Below, in pieces: positions 15,680-24,692 of a DNA stretch of 64,000 bases (position 1 is its first letter; each line of letters opens with the position of its first letter). A model generated the notes under the pieces. That model made no database searches. It saw nothing but the letters and a program-made list of their open reading frames with translations, and was not told the DNA's origin. Made by a program: the position numbers and the translations under genes. This stretch comes from Methanoregulaceae archaeon (lineage in GTDB: Bacteria; Armatimonadota; Fimbriimonadia; Fimbriimonadales; Fimbriimonadaceae). The DNA lies in NCBI GenBank assembly GCA_020850325.1, contig JADZEW010000015.1, positions 62,001 to 126,000 of the forward strand. Reading direction: 5' to 3'.

Positions 15680-16989
15680 GCGCGCTCCACCAGGCTCATC
15701 AGCCGGGCCGCGAGCCGCATCGGATCGTGACGCACCATATCGGTTTCGTTCATGTAGTCACCGGGAAGTACACGATAGCCCATCGCTCGGATTCGGTCGA
15801 GGTCCGGCTCGACGAGCGACTGTCCGGCCCCGCGGTACTTGTCGAGGGTCGAACTGCTTGGGATTCCCGTGTTTACCATCACGTAATCGAAGAGCCGATG
15901 GTCGATGTTCGCCCGGACCGCCCCCACGTGCTCCGCCGCCGAAAACGAGTCGCTCTCGCCGCGTTGGGTCATGACGTTGCAGATGTACGCCTTCTTGGCA
16001 TGCGAGGCATCGATCGCTTCGGCGATGCCCGGAACGAGGAGATTGGGGATCACGGACGTGAAAACGCTTCCGGGTCCGACACAGATGAGATCGGCCTCTC
16101 GGATCGCGGTGAGCGCGGTCTCGTTGGCGGCAACATCGCCCGGGTCCAGGTAGATCCGGCGGATGCGCTTGGCCGCCCCGACAATCGTCGTTTCGCCGAC
16201 CAGCTCCTCGCCATCCTCCATGAGGGCCTTGAGGTGGACATGCTCCAGAGTCGACGGTACGACCCGTCCGCGGATGGCCAAAACGTCGCTCGCGATTTCG
16301 ATCGCTTTTTCGAAGTCGCCATGCGCCTGCGCGGTCAGTGCGGCGATGAGCAGGTTGCCGAGCGAGTGGCCAGAGAGTGAGCCGCTGCCGCCGGCGAACC
16401 GATGTTGAAACAAGTCGGTCATCGACTTTTCTGCGTCGGCCAGCGCGACCAGGCAGTTGCGGATGTCTCCCGGCGGAATCAAGCCAAGTTCTTCGGTGAG
16501 TCGGCCGCTCGATCCTCCGTCGTCCGTCACGGTCACGACTGCAGTGATGTTTGATGTGTACGTCTTCAACCCACGGAGCAGGGTGCTCAGACCCGTTCCG
16601 CCGCCGAGGACGACGATGCGCGGCCCCTGCGCCAAGACCAGCCTGCGCCGAAATGTGTCGGCAAGGCCGTTCTTGGCATCTGGGTTCAAGATGTTGAAGA
16701 GACTCCGCAAGCTGGCCCGCACGGCCTGCACGACCAAGATCAAGCCGACGAGAAGTAAGACCCCGCCGAGAACGTGGCGTGCGCCCTCCAGATTCTCCGC
16801 GGCCACAAACTGGTTCAGCACCGCGTCGGTGCGCCGGGTGAGCACGTCGATCATGCTCGGAATTTGAACTCGGAAGCTGATAACGAATCCGAGGACGAAA
16901 CAGGCGAGTCCGACGATCAAATAGACGGCGGCCTTCCGGAAACCCGCGGTCGGTGCGATGAACTTCCGAAAGCGGTAGCGCCGGATCAA
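15676..16989 (-). CDS. yvcK: YvcK/CofD-family gluconeogenesis factor with N-terminal membrane anchor
   Basis: A 437-residue protein. Residues 21-39 and 73-92 are hydrophobic membrane segments. The YvcK domain begins at about 123 with RIVVLGGGTGLSTLLRGLK and continues through VTVTDDGGSSGRLTEELGL, PPGDIRNCLVALA and SLSGHSLGNLL. YvcK proteins bind UDP-sugars and are needed for cell-wall precursor balance and growth on gluconeogenic carbon in several bacteria. The commonly studied YvcK is soluble; the two membrane helices here would put the domain at the cytoplasmic membrane. It overlaps both neighbours by 4 bp. The usual neighbours rapZ and whiA are not present. Confidence 0.9.
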   Translation of the reverse strand: MIRRYRFRKFIAPTAGFRKAAVYLIVGLACFVLGFVISFRVQIPSMIDVLTRRTDAVLNQFVAAENLEGARHVLGGVLLLVGLILVVQAVRASLRSLFNILNPDAKNGLADTFRRRLVLAQGPRIVVLGGGTGLSTLLRGLKTYTSNITAVVTVTDDGGSSGRLTEELGLIPPGDIRNCLVALADAEKSMTDLFQHRFAGGSGSLSGHSLGNLLIAALTAQAHGDFEKAIEIASDVLAIRGRVVPSTLEHVHLKALMEDGEELVGETTIVGAAKRIRRIYLDPGDVAANETALTAIREADLICVGPGSVFTSVIPNLLVPGIAEAIDASHAKKAYICNVMTQRGESDSFSAAEHVGAVRANIDHRLFDYVMVNTGIPSSSTLDKYRGAGQSLVEPDLDRIRAMGYRVLPGDYMNETDMVRHDPMRLAARLMSLVERA

Positions 16990-17384
16990 TCGTCCTCCTT
17001 GGCGGACTTCTTGTCTTCGTCTTTCATCAGGATGCTGCGAAGGATCGAGCTAACGATCGAGATGACCAAGCTTCCGATGAACGCGGTCTTGAAGCGATCC
17101 CAACCTTCTCCAGGAATGCGGAAGCCCCACTCGAGCGAGGCGGCCACCATGAGAATGACCGCATTGATCGCCAAAGCCGAAATGCCAAAGGTCAAGCACG
17201 TGAGCGGCAGCGTGATCAACTTGAGGATCGAGCCGAGCGTGGCGTTCAAGAACGACAGCACGGCGACGCCCAGCATGAACTCAAGCCAGGCGCCTTCTTC
17301 GATCTCAAAAGGCAACCCGAGTTTCTGGGCCACAAAGGCTCCGACCAACACCGAGAGTGCAAGAATCAGCCAGCGTAGGATCAC
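16986..17384 (-). CDS. YvlD-type four-helix membrane protein (phage holin family IV homologue)
   Basis: A 132-residue integral membrane protein with four predicted helices and the family pattern: LGVAVLSFLNATLGSILKLI, then LPLTCLTFGISALAINAVIL and a charged tail (KDEDKKSAKEDD). Despite the holin family name, members are chromosomal envelope proteins and nothing else here suggests a phage. The GTG at 17384 is the first start of the yvlD-yvcK-gmk-coaBC operon, with a GATAAT (-) 8 nt upstream. Confidence 0.8.
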   Translation of the reverse strand: MILRWLILALSVLVGAFVAQKLGLPFEIEEGAWLEFMLGVAVLSFLNATLGSILKLITLPLTCLTFGISALAINAVILMVAASLEWGFRIPGEGWDRFKTAFIGSLVISIVSSILRSILMKDEDKKSAKEDD

Positions 17385-17392
17385 GTGGCTTC

Positions 17393-17413
17393 ATTATCCC
17401 ACGGTGGTAACAT
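17393..17413. promoter_or_regulatory. Divergent -10 boxes for the yvlD operon and the RtcA-like gene
   Basis: GATAAT on the minus strand (17393-17398) ends 8 nt before the GTG of yvlD at 17384. TAACAT on the plus strand (17408-17413) ends 6 nt before the GTG of the RtcA-like gene at 17420. The 35-bp gap has no Shine-Dalgarno on either side, so both transcripts look leaderless. Confidence 0.5.
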
Positions 17414-17419
17414 CCCGGC

Positions 17420-18481
17420 GTGCCGCCTCTGGGTTCACCACTGATCTTGGACGGGGCTTACGGCGAAGGCGGAGGCACGCTGGTCCGGACCGCACTCGCG
17501 ATGTCCGCGCTCACCCAGCAGCCGTTTCGACTCGAGAACGTTCGGGGCGCCCAAAGTCGCCAGGGCCTGTTAAGCGAAGACCTGACCGTGCTTCGGGCGC
17601 TTGCCCTTTCGTGCTCGGCCGAGACGGTCGGGGCGGAACTAGGCTCTTCGCAGCTCAGCTTTCTTCCCACCCGGGCCGCCCGGACCCTGCATGAGCGGCT
17701 TGAGCCCGTCGCCGATGGGGAGGGCAAAGGACACGCGAACGCCAATGTCGTCTTGAGTTCTCTGGCCCCGGTCATGGCCCGGAGCGGAGGGTACTCGACG
17801 CTCTTCGCGGTCGGCGAGACGTTTGGACGGCACGTGCTCGGTTACGATTCATTTGCCCAAACCACGCTTGCGGTTTGGCGACGGCAAGGGCTCTACGCCT
17901 ATGCCGACATGCCGGTGGCAGGCTTTGGTCTGCAGTCGCGGGGTGAGGTCGCCTTGGAGATCGAGCCCAGCGTGTTGCAGGGCATGGACTGGAGCGACCG
18001 CGGGAGGTTGAAGTTAGCTCGCGCGATCGTGACCACCGCCGAACTGCCGGAGCCTGTCGGGGACCGAGGGGTGGAGCATATCGAGCGCCTTGGGCAGAGT
18101 GCTGGCGTTCCCATCGAAGCGGAGTCCATCCCCCTGCGGGCCAAGACCCCGGGTGCCCAGGTGACCGTTTGGGCGGAGTTCGAGCGCGGGCTGGCTGGCT
18201 TTGCCGCGTACGGACAGCGCGGTGTTCGAATCGAGACCATCGCCCAGCAAGCCGTTGACTCATTGCTACACTGGCAGACCTCCGACGCCACGGTCGATGA
18301 TCATCTTGCCGACCAAATCCTGATCAATGCGACGCTCGCCGAAGATCCGACGACCTTCAAGGTCGAGCGGCTGACGCCGCGTCTCTTGACGATGATCTGG
18401 GTGATCAAGCAGTTCCTGCCGATTCATTTGACGGTGAAGGGCGCGGAGGGAAAACCAGGAATCGTCACAATTCGTCGATGA
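17420..18481 (+). CDS. RtcA/Rcl1-family protein, likely not a conventional RNA 3'-phosphate cyclase
   Basis: A 353-residue protein aligned along its length to RNA 3'-terminal phosphate cyclases: DGAYGEGGGTLVRTALAMSA at the N-terminus, GAELGSSQLSF, and DHLADQILINATLAED near 295. In Escherichia coli RtcA (recalled sequence) the covalent-AMP nucleophile His309 sits in HLLTNI. Here the same place reads RLLTMI, with Arg321 (codon 18380-18382). The Gly/Ser-rich nucleotide segment (GSAGSC) and the NPSAPP block of RtcA are also not recognisable. The eukaryotic relative Rcl1 similarly lacks cyclase activity. The start GTG 17420 is supported by its close -10 box. No rtcB or rtcR in the window. Family secure, activity doubtful. 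Confidence 0.82.
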   Translation: MPPLGSPLILDGAYGEGGGTLVRTALAMSALTQQPFRLENVRGAQSRQGLLSEDLTVLRALALSCSAETVGAELGSSQLSFLPTRAARTLHERLEPVADGEGKGHANANVVLSSLAPVMARSGGYSTLFAVGETFGRHVLGYDSFAQTTLAVWRRQGLYAYADMPVAGFGLQSRGEVALEIEPSVLQGMDWSDRGRLKLARAIVTTAELPEPVGDRGVEHIERLGQSAGVPIEAESIPLRAKTPGAQVTVWAEFERGLAGFAAYGQRGVRIETIAQQAVDSLLHWQTSDATVDDHLADQILINATLAEDPTTFKVERLTPRLLTMIWVIKQFLPIHLTVKGAEGKPGIVTIRR

Positions 18482-18658
18482 GTCGGGAACCTTGCCGGCG
18501 GAATCACATTCAAAACCTGGTAACAGGCACCCGATTCCGTGCCGATCAGCGGCGAACATGTCAGACGGTGCGTACGTCTGCAACAATAGAAAGCGTTCGT
18601 TGTTGGCACGATCATTGCCGTTTCGCAACAGCAGGGCAAAGGAGCTCTCGCGACGAAC

Positions 18659-19522
18659 ATGCTCGACCAGGCACCGATGATAGATCCGGATGACGGGATT
18701 CCCAGTTACCTGGGAAGGCTGACCCAAGCCCCGTTGCTGTCTGCGCAACAGGAGGAGGAGCTAACCCGCCGCGTCCAAAATGGAGACGCGGAGGCGCGTC
18801 AGCGGCTGATCGAATGTAACATGCGCCTCGTCATCAACATTGCCCGCTCCTACCGCTGCAAAGCGGTGCCGCTCGAGGACTTGATCCAGGAGGGAGCAAT
18901 CGGTCTGATGCAGGCCGCAGAGCGATTCGATCCCAGCCGAGGCTTCCGATTCTCGACCTACGCAACGCACTGGATTCGCCAGGCGATTGGCCGAGCCATC
19001 GACAGCAAGTCGAAGGCGATTCGCGTTCCCGCCCACGTCAATCAAGCCCTGCGTCGCATCGAGCGCGAGCGTACTCGGCTTCTTCACGAGCTTGGCTACG
19101 AGCCGTCGATCGACACCTTGGCCGCGGCGATGGGCCTCACCACCCGCAAGCTCGTCTCGATCATGCACAGCTCGCAAGATCTGCTCAGCCTCGACATGAG
19201 TGTGGGCGATAGCGGTGGCGCGACTCTTGGGGGATTGATCCGGGACGAGCGGGTGACTTCCGATCCCGAGTCGAAGCTCCTCAGTGATGTGGTTTCGGAG
19301 GAACTTCGAGATGCCCTTTCCGAACTCAACGACCGTGAGCAGCGCGTGATGCGCATGCGATTGAGTCTGGATGACGGCCGCTCGCAACCCGTACTTCAAG
19401 AAGAAGTCGCCCGAGAGATGAAGCTATCGCGCGAACGGGTGCGGCAGATCGAGATTCAGGCGATCAAGAAACTTCGGCATATCGCCATGCAGCGCAAGCT
19501 CCGTGAAATCTTCAGCAACTAG
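18659..19522 (+). CDS. RNA polymerase sigma-70 family factor (group 2, RpoD/RpoS-like)
   Basis: A 287-residue sigma factor with region 1.2 ([20 protein letters not shown]), region 2 ([17 protein letters not shown], then [20 protein letters not shown] and [17 protein letters not shown]), region 3 and region 4 ([15 protein letters not shown], helix-turn-helix SRERVRQIE). Region 1.1 and the long non-conserved insert of a primary sigma factor are absent, so it is probably an alternative or second housekeeping-type factor. AAAGGAG at about 18636-18642 precedes ATG 18659, so this gene has a conventional leader. The 177-bp gap upstream has no other gene and no clear promoter to my eye. Its TAG stop overlaps the stop of the convergent DnaJ-domain gene in a CTAG. 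Confidence 0.92.
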   Translation: MLDQAPMIDPDDGIPSYLGRLTQAPLLSAQQEEELTRRVQNGDAEARQRLIECNMRLVINIARSYRCKAVPLEDLIQEGAIGLMQAAERFDPSRGFRFSTYATHWIRQAIGRAIDSKSKAIRVPAHVNQALRRIERERTRLLHELGYEPSIDTLAAAMGLTTRKLVSIMHSSQDLLSLDMSVGDSGGATLGGLIRDERVTSDPESKLLSDVVSEELRDALSELNDREQRVMRMRLSLDDGRSQPVLQEEVAREMKLSRERVRQIEIQAIKKLRHIAMQRKLREIFSN

Positions 19523-20574
19523 GCAACGGGGCGCAGCGCGTCCGCCGTCGCCCAGCCCGCGATCGCGCCGAGATACACAAAGTTGCCTCCCCACAAGAGC
19601 ATGCCCATGGGCGCGAGCATGGGCGACACCTGCACCGCAATGAACCCTGCCGCGACCACCGCCGTTGTGGCCCCGATGATCCGGTTGAGCGAAGGGGAGA
19701 ATGAGCGTTGCGTCAATGCGATCAGCCCGTAAAGCGCGGCGGCAGCCCAAAAGCTCACCAGGGCGATCGCGGAAAATCCGAGCAGCGGCGACAGCCGTCC
19801 CGACGACGATGCGGTCACGCCGTTGAAGCGGTCGACGACGCCTCCCAGCGAATACGCCGCTCCCGTCACGACCCCCGACAGAAACAGCATGACCATCGCG
19901 CCGAGTGATAGCCCGATCGGGGCGATCGGACGCTCGCGGGCGAGTGCGATGTAGCACGCGGCGACCAAGCACAGAGCGGCTGAACCCCAGACGGCACTGA
20001 GCTGGCGAGACGCCCCCATGGAAGCCGTGACCCCCGGCGCCGCTCGGCTCAGCATCTCCTCGTAGCGCTGCTGGTAGAGCGGGTTGCGTGGTTCCATCTG
20101 GGCGGCATGCGCGTACATGTTGGCCGCGTGGTTCACCTCGCCGCGGGTGCGGGCGATGTCGCCGAGAACCGCATAGGCCATGGCTTCGCGAGGATGGGCG
20201 TCCAGAACCGCGTATGCAAGTTGCTCGGCTTCTTCGAATCGTCCTCGACTGAAGAGAACCGCGAGTCGCGGCAAATCGGCGTTGCCTCGAGTCGGTCGTT
20301 TGCTGGAAGGAGGGGTCGTCTCGGTTGCGACGGTAGCCCGTTGAGCAGCGCGGGCCTCTCGCTCGCGGGCCAGCACCAATGAGTTGTCGTACGAACGCCG
20401 CCTCTCGGGATCACTGAGTACCTGGTACGCCTCGCTGATCCGCGCGAACCTCGCCGACGCATCCGCTGCCTTCGAGCGGTCAGGGTGATGGATGAGCACG
20501 AGCTTACGATAGGCCGACCGAATCTCGGCCGCCGTGGCTTTCGGGCTAACCCCAAGCGTCTCGTAATGCGTCAT
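19519..20574 (-). CDS. DnaJ-domain membrane protein with TPR-like middle
   Basis: A 351-residue protein. The N-terminal J-domain (2-65) has the HPD motif at 30-32 (LIHHPDRSK) and [21 protein letters not shown], so it should stimulate an Hsp70 ATPase. Residues about 105-190 form two TPR-like repeats ([20 protein letters not shown]). The last 150 residues contain four or five membrane helices, placing the J-domain on the cytoplasmic face. It is not DnaJ itself: there is no G/F region or zinc-binding repeats. ATG at 20574 lies 9 nt downstream of the MFS gene stop in the same orientation; TAGAAC (-) ends 6 nt upstream of it. Confidence 0.82.
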   Translation of the reverse strand: MTHYETLGVSPKATAAEIRSAYRKLVLIHHPDRSKAADASARFARISEAYQVLSDPERRRSYDNSLVLAREREARAAQRATVATETTPPSSKRPTRGNADLPRLAVLFSRGRFEEAEQLAYAVLDAHPREAMAYAVLGDIARTRGEVNHAANMYAHAAQMEPRNPLYQQRYEEMLSRAAPGVTASMGASRQLSAVWGSAALCLVAACYIALARERPIAPIGLSLGAMVMLFLSGVVTGAAYSLGGVVDRFNGVTASSSGRLSPLLGFSAIALVSFWAAAALYGLIALTQRSFSPSLNRIIGATTAVVAAGFIAVQVSPMLAPMGMLLWGGNFVYLGAIAGWATADALRPVA

Positions 20575-20583
20575 CCGTCGGTT

Positions 20584-21762
20584 CTACGATGCATTTTGGG
20601 TGATCGGGCCATTCCCTGCAGGTTTAGGGCTGCGAATGAGCCTAGCCCCTGCCGCCGCGGCAAAGGACACGAATCCGGCGAGGACGTACGGAGCGGCGTG
20701 AATCCAGTGGAACAGCGCCCCGCCGATCGTAGGTCCGGCTAGGAATCCAACGTTGCGTGCGGACTGAAGCAAGCCGAACATCTCGCCCTGCCGATCCGAA
20801 GGTGTGGACTCCGAGGCCAACGTGTTCAAGCTGGGGTCGGTCAGTCCCTTGCCCAAGGCATACAGCGAGCTGGCCACAAGAAGCAGTCCGAGATCCGGCG
20901 CGAAGGGTGTGGTTCCAAGCCCAATCCCTTGCAACAGGTAGCCGAAGCGTAGCAGTTTCACATGGCCGTATCGCTTGGCTAATCGCCCAAAGAACAGTCC
21001 TTGCAGCAAGAAGCCCAGCAAGATCTCGTACATCAGAATCCAGCCGAATGCGGCTTGCCCGAGCGAGAAGCGGAAATTGATCAGCTGGGCGAACGTTCCT
21101 TCCAAGCACGCCAACGAGAACCAGCTGACGCTAGCTAGAATGAACAGGACCTTGAGCGACGGGAACTGCTGCAAGATGATCCAGGTCTTGCGACGTTCTT
21201 GAGGCCCTTCCTCTTTCGGCTTTGGCGGCGTCTTGGGTAGCGCGATGATCAAGTTGAGGGTTGCTAGGCCGGACAAGCCCGCGCCCACCCATCCGAGGAC
21301 CTGAGACCCGAGATGTTCAGCCACCCAACCACCCCCCGCAAAGCCCATGATGAGACCTGCGTTGAGCGCGGCGCTAAATCGTCCCAGAGTTGCGGCCCGT
21401 TGATCATCGGTCGACTGGTCGATGAGCGATGCCTGGATGACCGAGACGTTTGCGGCGGCAAATCCCGCCAACACCCGGCTGACGATGATCCCGGTCAAGC
21501 TCGGCATGAGCGCATATACCACCATCGACAAGGACGACAACGCGGTGCAAGCAACGGCGACGGGGCGTCGTCCGATGCGATCGCTCAGCCGGCCCCAAGC
21601 TGGCGACGTGGCCACCTGGAACACGAAGTAGCTGGACAGGATGATCCCGACCAGCGTGGGGGAGGCATGATAGGACCGCGCCCGCAGGGCGATGTCAGTG
21701 AAGGCCATGCCGAAGGCGGCAAGGTCCATGGCGACCGCCGCCAACACGAGCACCGCTCTCAA
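20584..21762 (-). CDS. Major facilitator superfamily transporter
   Basis: A 392-residue protein with about 12 membrane helices. The loop between helices 2 and 3 carries the MFS motif (GRLSDRIGRRPVAVA), and a related version follows in the second half (GRLAKRYGHVKLLRFG). Similarity is to drug/sugar exporters of the TetA/MdtG type, but a substrate cannot be assigned. The TTG start at 21762 forms TTGA with the stop of the upstream lipoprotein gene, so the two are coupled. That TTG is followed by in-frame GTG codons that are possible alternative starts. Confidence 0.85.
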   Translation of the reverse strand: MRAVLVLAAVAMDLAAFGMAFTDIALRARSYHASPTLVGIILSSYFVFQVATSPAWGRLSDRIGRRPVAVACTALSSLSMVVYALMPSLTGIIVSRVLAGFAAANVSVIQASLIDQSTDDQRAATLGRFSAALNAGLIMGFAGGGWVAEHLGSQVLGWVGAGLSGLATLNLIIALPKTPPKPKEEGPQERRKTWIILQQFPSLKVLFILASVSWFSLACLEGTFAQLINFRFSLGQAAFGWILMYEILLGFLLQGLFFGRLAKRYGHVKLLRFGYLLQGIGLGTTPFAPDLGLLLVASSLYALGKGLTDPSLNTLASESTPSDRQGEMFGLLQSARNVGFLAGPTIGGALFHWIHAAPYVLAGFVSFAAAAGARLIRSPKPAGNGPITQNAS

Positions 21763-22340
21763 GGTCCGCTCAAGTAGTCCAGCTCGATGTCGAAACGGCC
21801 CACACCCTCTCCTCCCTCCCGGGTTCGCTGAACTTGATTCAGAATGCCTACGCCCGGGGCGTACCAGGTCTGGATTTCAAGTTCTCGACTTGGAAGACGG
21901 ATGAGCATCACCGTCTTGATCGCACGATACTTGCGACCTTCACGGGTGAGCGGTGTCGACTCTTGAGAGAGGGTTGCCTGAGCTTCAAAGGTCCGTCCCT
22001 GGCTATACATCCGACCCGACCACTTGGTCGTCTGCTTCTCTTCGATTGAGTTCAGCAGCGGAAGCGGAGGATGGAATCGAGCATTTCCCAAGACCGTCGC
22101 CACGAGCATCTCGCCCTTCCAGGCCATTCGGCTGACTCCCATCGGCCCGCTCAATTCATATCCGGTGATTCCGGCGACCGGGACCTCGCGGGTGATCTTT
22201 ACTGACGCCACGCTCTCGGGGAGCCCCGTCTTAACGTCGTAGCTCCACTCGTTGCCCATCCGCAAGGGCATTAGGCGATCATCAGCGCCGCATCCGACCA
22301 GCCCGATCGCCGCGATGATGGCGAACCCGCTACGCTTCAT
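21759..22340 (-). CDS. Hypothetical lipoprotein
   Basis: A 193-residue protein with a lipoprotein signal peptide: MKRSGFAIIAAIGLVGC, lipobox LVGC with lipidated Cys17. The mature part begins LMPLRMGNEWSYDV, a start seen in many uncharacterised bacterial lipoproteins whose domain resembles outer-membrane lipoprotein-sorting or DUF-type beta sheets. It lies between pcrA (ATGA overlap at 22337-22340) and the MFS gene (TTGA overlap), so all three belong to one transcript. No catalytic motif is visible and I assign no function. Confidence 0.72.
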   Translation of the reverse strand: MKRSGFAIIAAIGLVGCGADDRLMPLRMGNEWSYDVKTGLPESVASVKITREVPVAGITGYELSGPMGVSRMAWKGEMLVATVLGNARFHPPLPLLNSIEEKQTTKWSGRMYSQGRTFEAQATLSQESTPLTREGRKYRAIKTVMLIRLPSRELEIQTWYAPGVGILNQVQRTREGGEGVGRFDIELDYLSGP

Positions 22341-24571
22341 TCGACGGCCTCCAGCTTGGCGAGCTTCTGCACGAGCTTTTTCACGCCGATGACACCGGGG
22401 AAGGCGACGGTGACTTCAGTGTCATCTTTAACCGGGTTGCAGGCAACCACCACGCCCATTCCAAACTTCGTGTGGCGCACCTTCTGCCCAACCTGGAAGG
22501 GGGGCTTCCACTCCGCAGTCCGCGGGCGCGCTGTTCCCGCCGCCGGATTGGAGGGGGGCGGGGCCGAGGGCCTGGAAACCGAATACTGGCCCGATCGATT
22601 GGCGATGACGGCGCGATCTGAGCCGTAACCCGCCGAACTGCCTCGCTCGACCAGGAGATGCGGAGGAACGTCGTCCAGGAATCGGGACCGGGCGTTGAAG
22701 TTGGGGCTGCCGTAGACCGCGCGCCGGTGAGCGTGGAACAGGTGCAACTCTTCGCGGGCGCGGGTCATGCCCACGTAAGCAAGCCGCCGCTCCTCTTCGA
22801 GTTCTCGATCCGAAGAGAGGGAGCGTGAATGGGGGAAGACCCCCTCCTCCATTCCGGCGAGGAACACCACCGGGAACTCCAACCCCTTGGCCGAGTGAAG
22901 CGTCATGAGGGTTACGCCATTTCCGCCGTTATCCATCGAGTCGACGTCCGCGACGAGTGCGGCTGACTCGAGAAATCCGCCGAGCGAGGGCTCGTCGGCG
23001 CTCGTGTCGTACTCGGTCGTGACCGTGATCAACTCCTGCAGGTTTTCCATTCGGGCAAAGGCATCGTCGCTGCGCTCCGCCTTGAGCATGTCTAAATAGC
23101 CCGAAGCCTGCATAAGGAACTTGAGAACCGGCGAGACCATGCCTTGCTCGGCAAGATCTCGTGCTTCATCGAGCATCGCCATGAATGCCCGCATCGCGCC
23201 CGCCGCTTTCTTGGGGACGCTGTTCTGCATCTCTTGGTCGGCGACGGCAAACGAAACGGGCAGCGAACGCTCGGCCGCCCATTGGTCGAGCACCTGCAGC
23301 GACGAAGCGCCGATGCCGCGGGGCGGAACATTCAGCACTCGGCGCAGGCTGACGTCGTCCTGCGGGTTGTAGACCAGCCGCAGGTAGGAGAGCATGTCTT
23401 TGATTTCCTTGCGCTCGTAGAACCGCTGACCGCCTACGAGGAGGTGGGGGACGCGCATGGTGAGGAACGCCTCTTCCATGACTCGGCTCTGGGCATTTGT
23501 TCGGTAAAGAATCGCGAAGTCTCGGTAGGCGCGACGCCCGGTGTGAACGTCGTCGAGTACGCGCTGGGCGATCATCATCGCTTCGTCCCGTTCGGTGCCC
23601 GCTTGAGTCAGCGTGACCGGGACGCCCGCGTCGTTGTCGGTCCACATCCGCTTGTCAGCGCGGCCGCGGTTGTGCTTGATGACCTCGTGGGCGACTTCGA
23701 GGATGGTCTTCGTCGAGCGGTAGTTCCGCTCCAGCTTGATGATCCTCGCGTCAGGGTGGTCGCTTCCAAACCGGAGCAGCAGGGAGACGTCGGCACCGCG
23801 CCACGCATAAATCGACTGATCGTCATCGCCGACGACAACGATGTTTCGGTGCTTCTTTGAGATCAGATCGACCCACTTGTATTGGGCGAAATTCACGTCC
23901 TGATACTCATCCACGAGCACGTGCATGAACCGCTCCTGATACTTCTCGAGCACGTCTGGGCGTTGTTCGAGAAGGCGAACGCCGAAGTAGAGCAGGTCAT
24001 CAAAGTCGAGGGCGTTCGCCTTCTTCAGCAGCGACTGGTAGGTTGCATACGCTTCCGCAGAAACCTGCTCGACGTAGCCGGTGGCTTCCTCTTTCGCCCG
24101 CTCGGGCGACCACAGCTTCTCCTTGGCCGATGAGATCTCGTTGAGGATCACCCGGGGCTGCAAGGTTCGGTCCTCGTCCCAGTTCTTGGACTTGAGCACC
24201 TCCTTGATCAGCGACATCTGATCGCTGTCATCGTAAATGACGAAGTTGTTCTCGATGCCGATCGCCCGACCGTCGATGCGCAGCAGCTTGCTACAGATCG
24301 AGTGGAAGGTGCCCATCCAGAGCTGCCGGGCTGGCTCGCCGGCCATGTGCTCGATTCGCTCGCGCATTTCGCGGGCGGCCTTGTTGGTGAAAGTGACGGC
24401 CAGAATGCGAGCGGGCGACATTCCCTCCTCGAGCAACTTGGCAATGCGGGCCGTGATCACGCGGGTCTTGCCCGACCCGGCACCGGCAAAAACCAACAGG
24501 GGACCACCCCGGTGAAGTACCGCTTCCAGCTGTTCTGGGTTGAGATCATTGGCGGCGGAAACGGGGGACAT
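22337..24571 (-). CDS. pcrA: UvrD/PcrA-type superfamily 1 DNA helicase
   Basis: A 744-residue 3'-5' helicase of repair and replication. Motifs in order: Q-motif and Walker A (LNPEQLEAV, GAGSGKTRVITARI), motif Ia (TFTNKAAREMRERI), Walker B (LVDEYQDVN), motif III (VVGDDDQSIYAWRGA), motif IV (KLERNYRSTKTIL), motif V (VTLMTLHSAKGLEFPVVFL) and motif VI (AYVGMTRAREELHL). The C-terminal 60 residues (FQVGQKVRHTKFGMGVVVA) are the PcrA-type tail that in relatives contacts RNA polymerase. ATG at 24571 has TAAAGT (-) 9 nt upstream. PcrA versus UvrD cannot be separated by sequence alone. Confidence 0.95.
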   Translation of the reverse strand: MSPVSAANDLNPEQLEAVLHRGGPLLVFAGAGSGKTRVITARIAKLLEEGMSPARILAVTFTNKAAREMRERIEHMAGEPARQLWMGTFHSICSKLLRIDGRAIGIENNFVIYDDSDQMSLIKEVLKSKNWDEDRTLQPRVILNEISSAKEKLWSPERAKEEATGYVEQVSAEAYATYQSLLKKANALDFDDLLYFGVRLLEQRPDVLEKYQERFMHVLVDEYQDVNFAQYKWVDLISKKHRNIVVVGDDDQSIYAWRGADVSLLLRFGSDHPDARIIKLERNYRSTKTILEVAHEVIKHNRGRADKRMWTDNDAGVPVTLTQAGTERDEAMMIAQRVLDDVHTGRRAYRDFAILYRTNAQSRVMEEAFLTMRVPHLLVGGQRFYERKEIKDMLSYLRLVYNPQDDVSLRRVLNVPPRGIGASSLQVLDQWAAERSLPVSFAVADQEMQNSVPKKAAGAMRAFMAMLDEARDLAEQGMVSPVLKFLMQASGYLDMLKAERSDDAFARMENLQELITVTTEYDTSADEPSLGGFLESAALVADVDSMDNGGNGVTLMTLHSAKGLEFPVVFLAGMEEGVFPHSRSLSSDRELEEERRLAYVGMTRAREELHLFHAHRRAVYGSPNFNARSRFLDDVPPHLLVERGSSAGYGSDRAVIANRSGQYSVSRPSAPPPSNPAAGTARPRTAEWKPPFQVGQKVRHTKFGMGVVVACNPVKDDTEVTVAFPGVIGVKKLVQKLAKLEAVE

Positions 24572-24692
24572 CTGTCTAGCACTTTACCCAAGCGATGCCG
24601 AGTCGAACGAATGGCTGTAACGAATCACCTTCGAGACTGCGTCATAATCCTGTAGCAGCCGTGGCAATGCCATGGTTTGGAGGCTTTTGTCA

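Noticed and set aside
16986-17384. Prophage remnant suggested by the holin-family protein
   Set aside because: It is the first gene of a housekeeping operon; no other phage gene is present.
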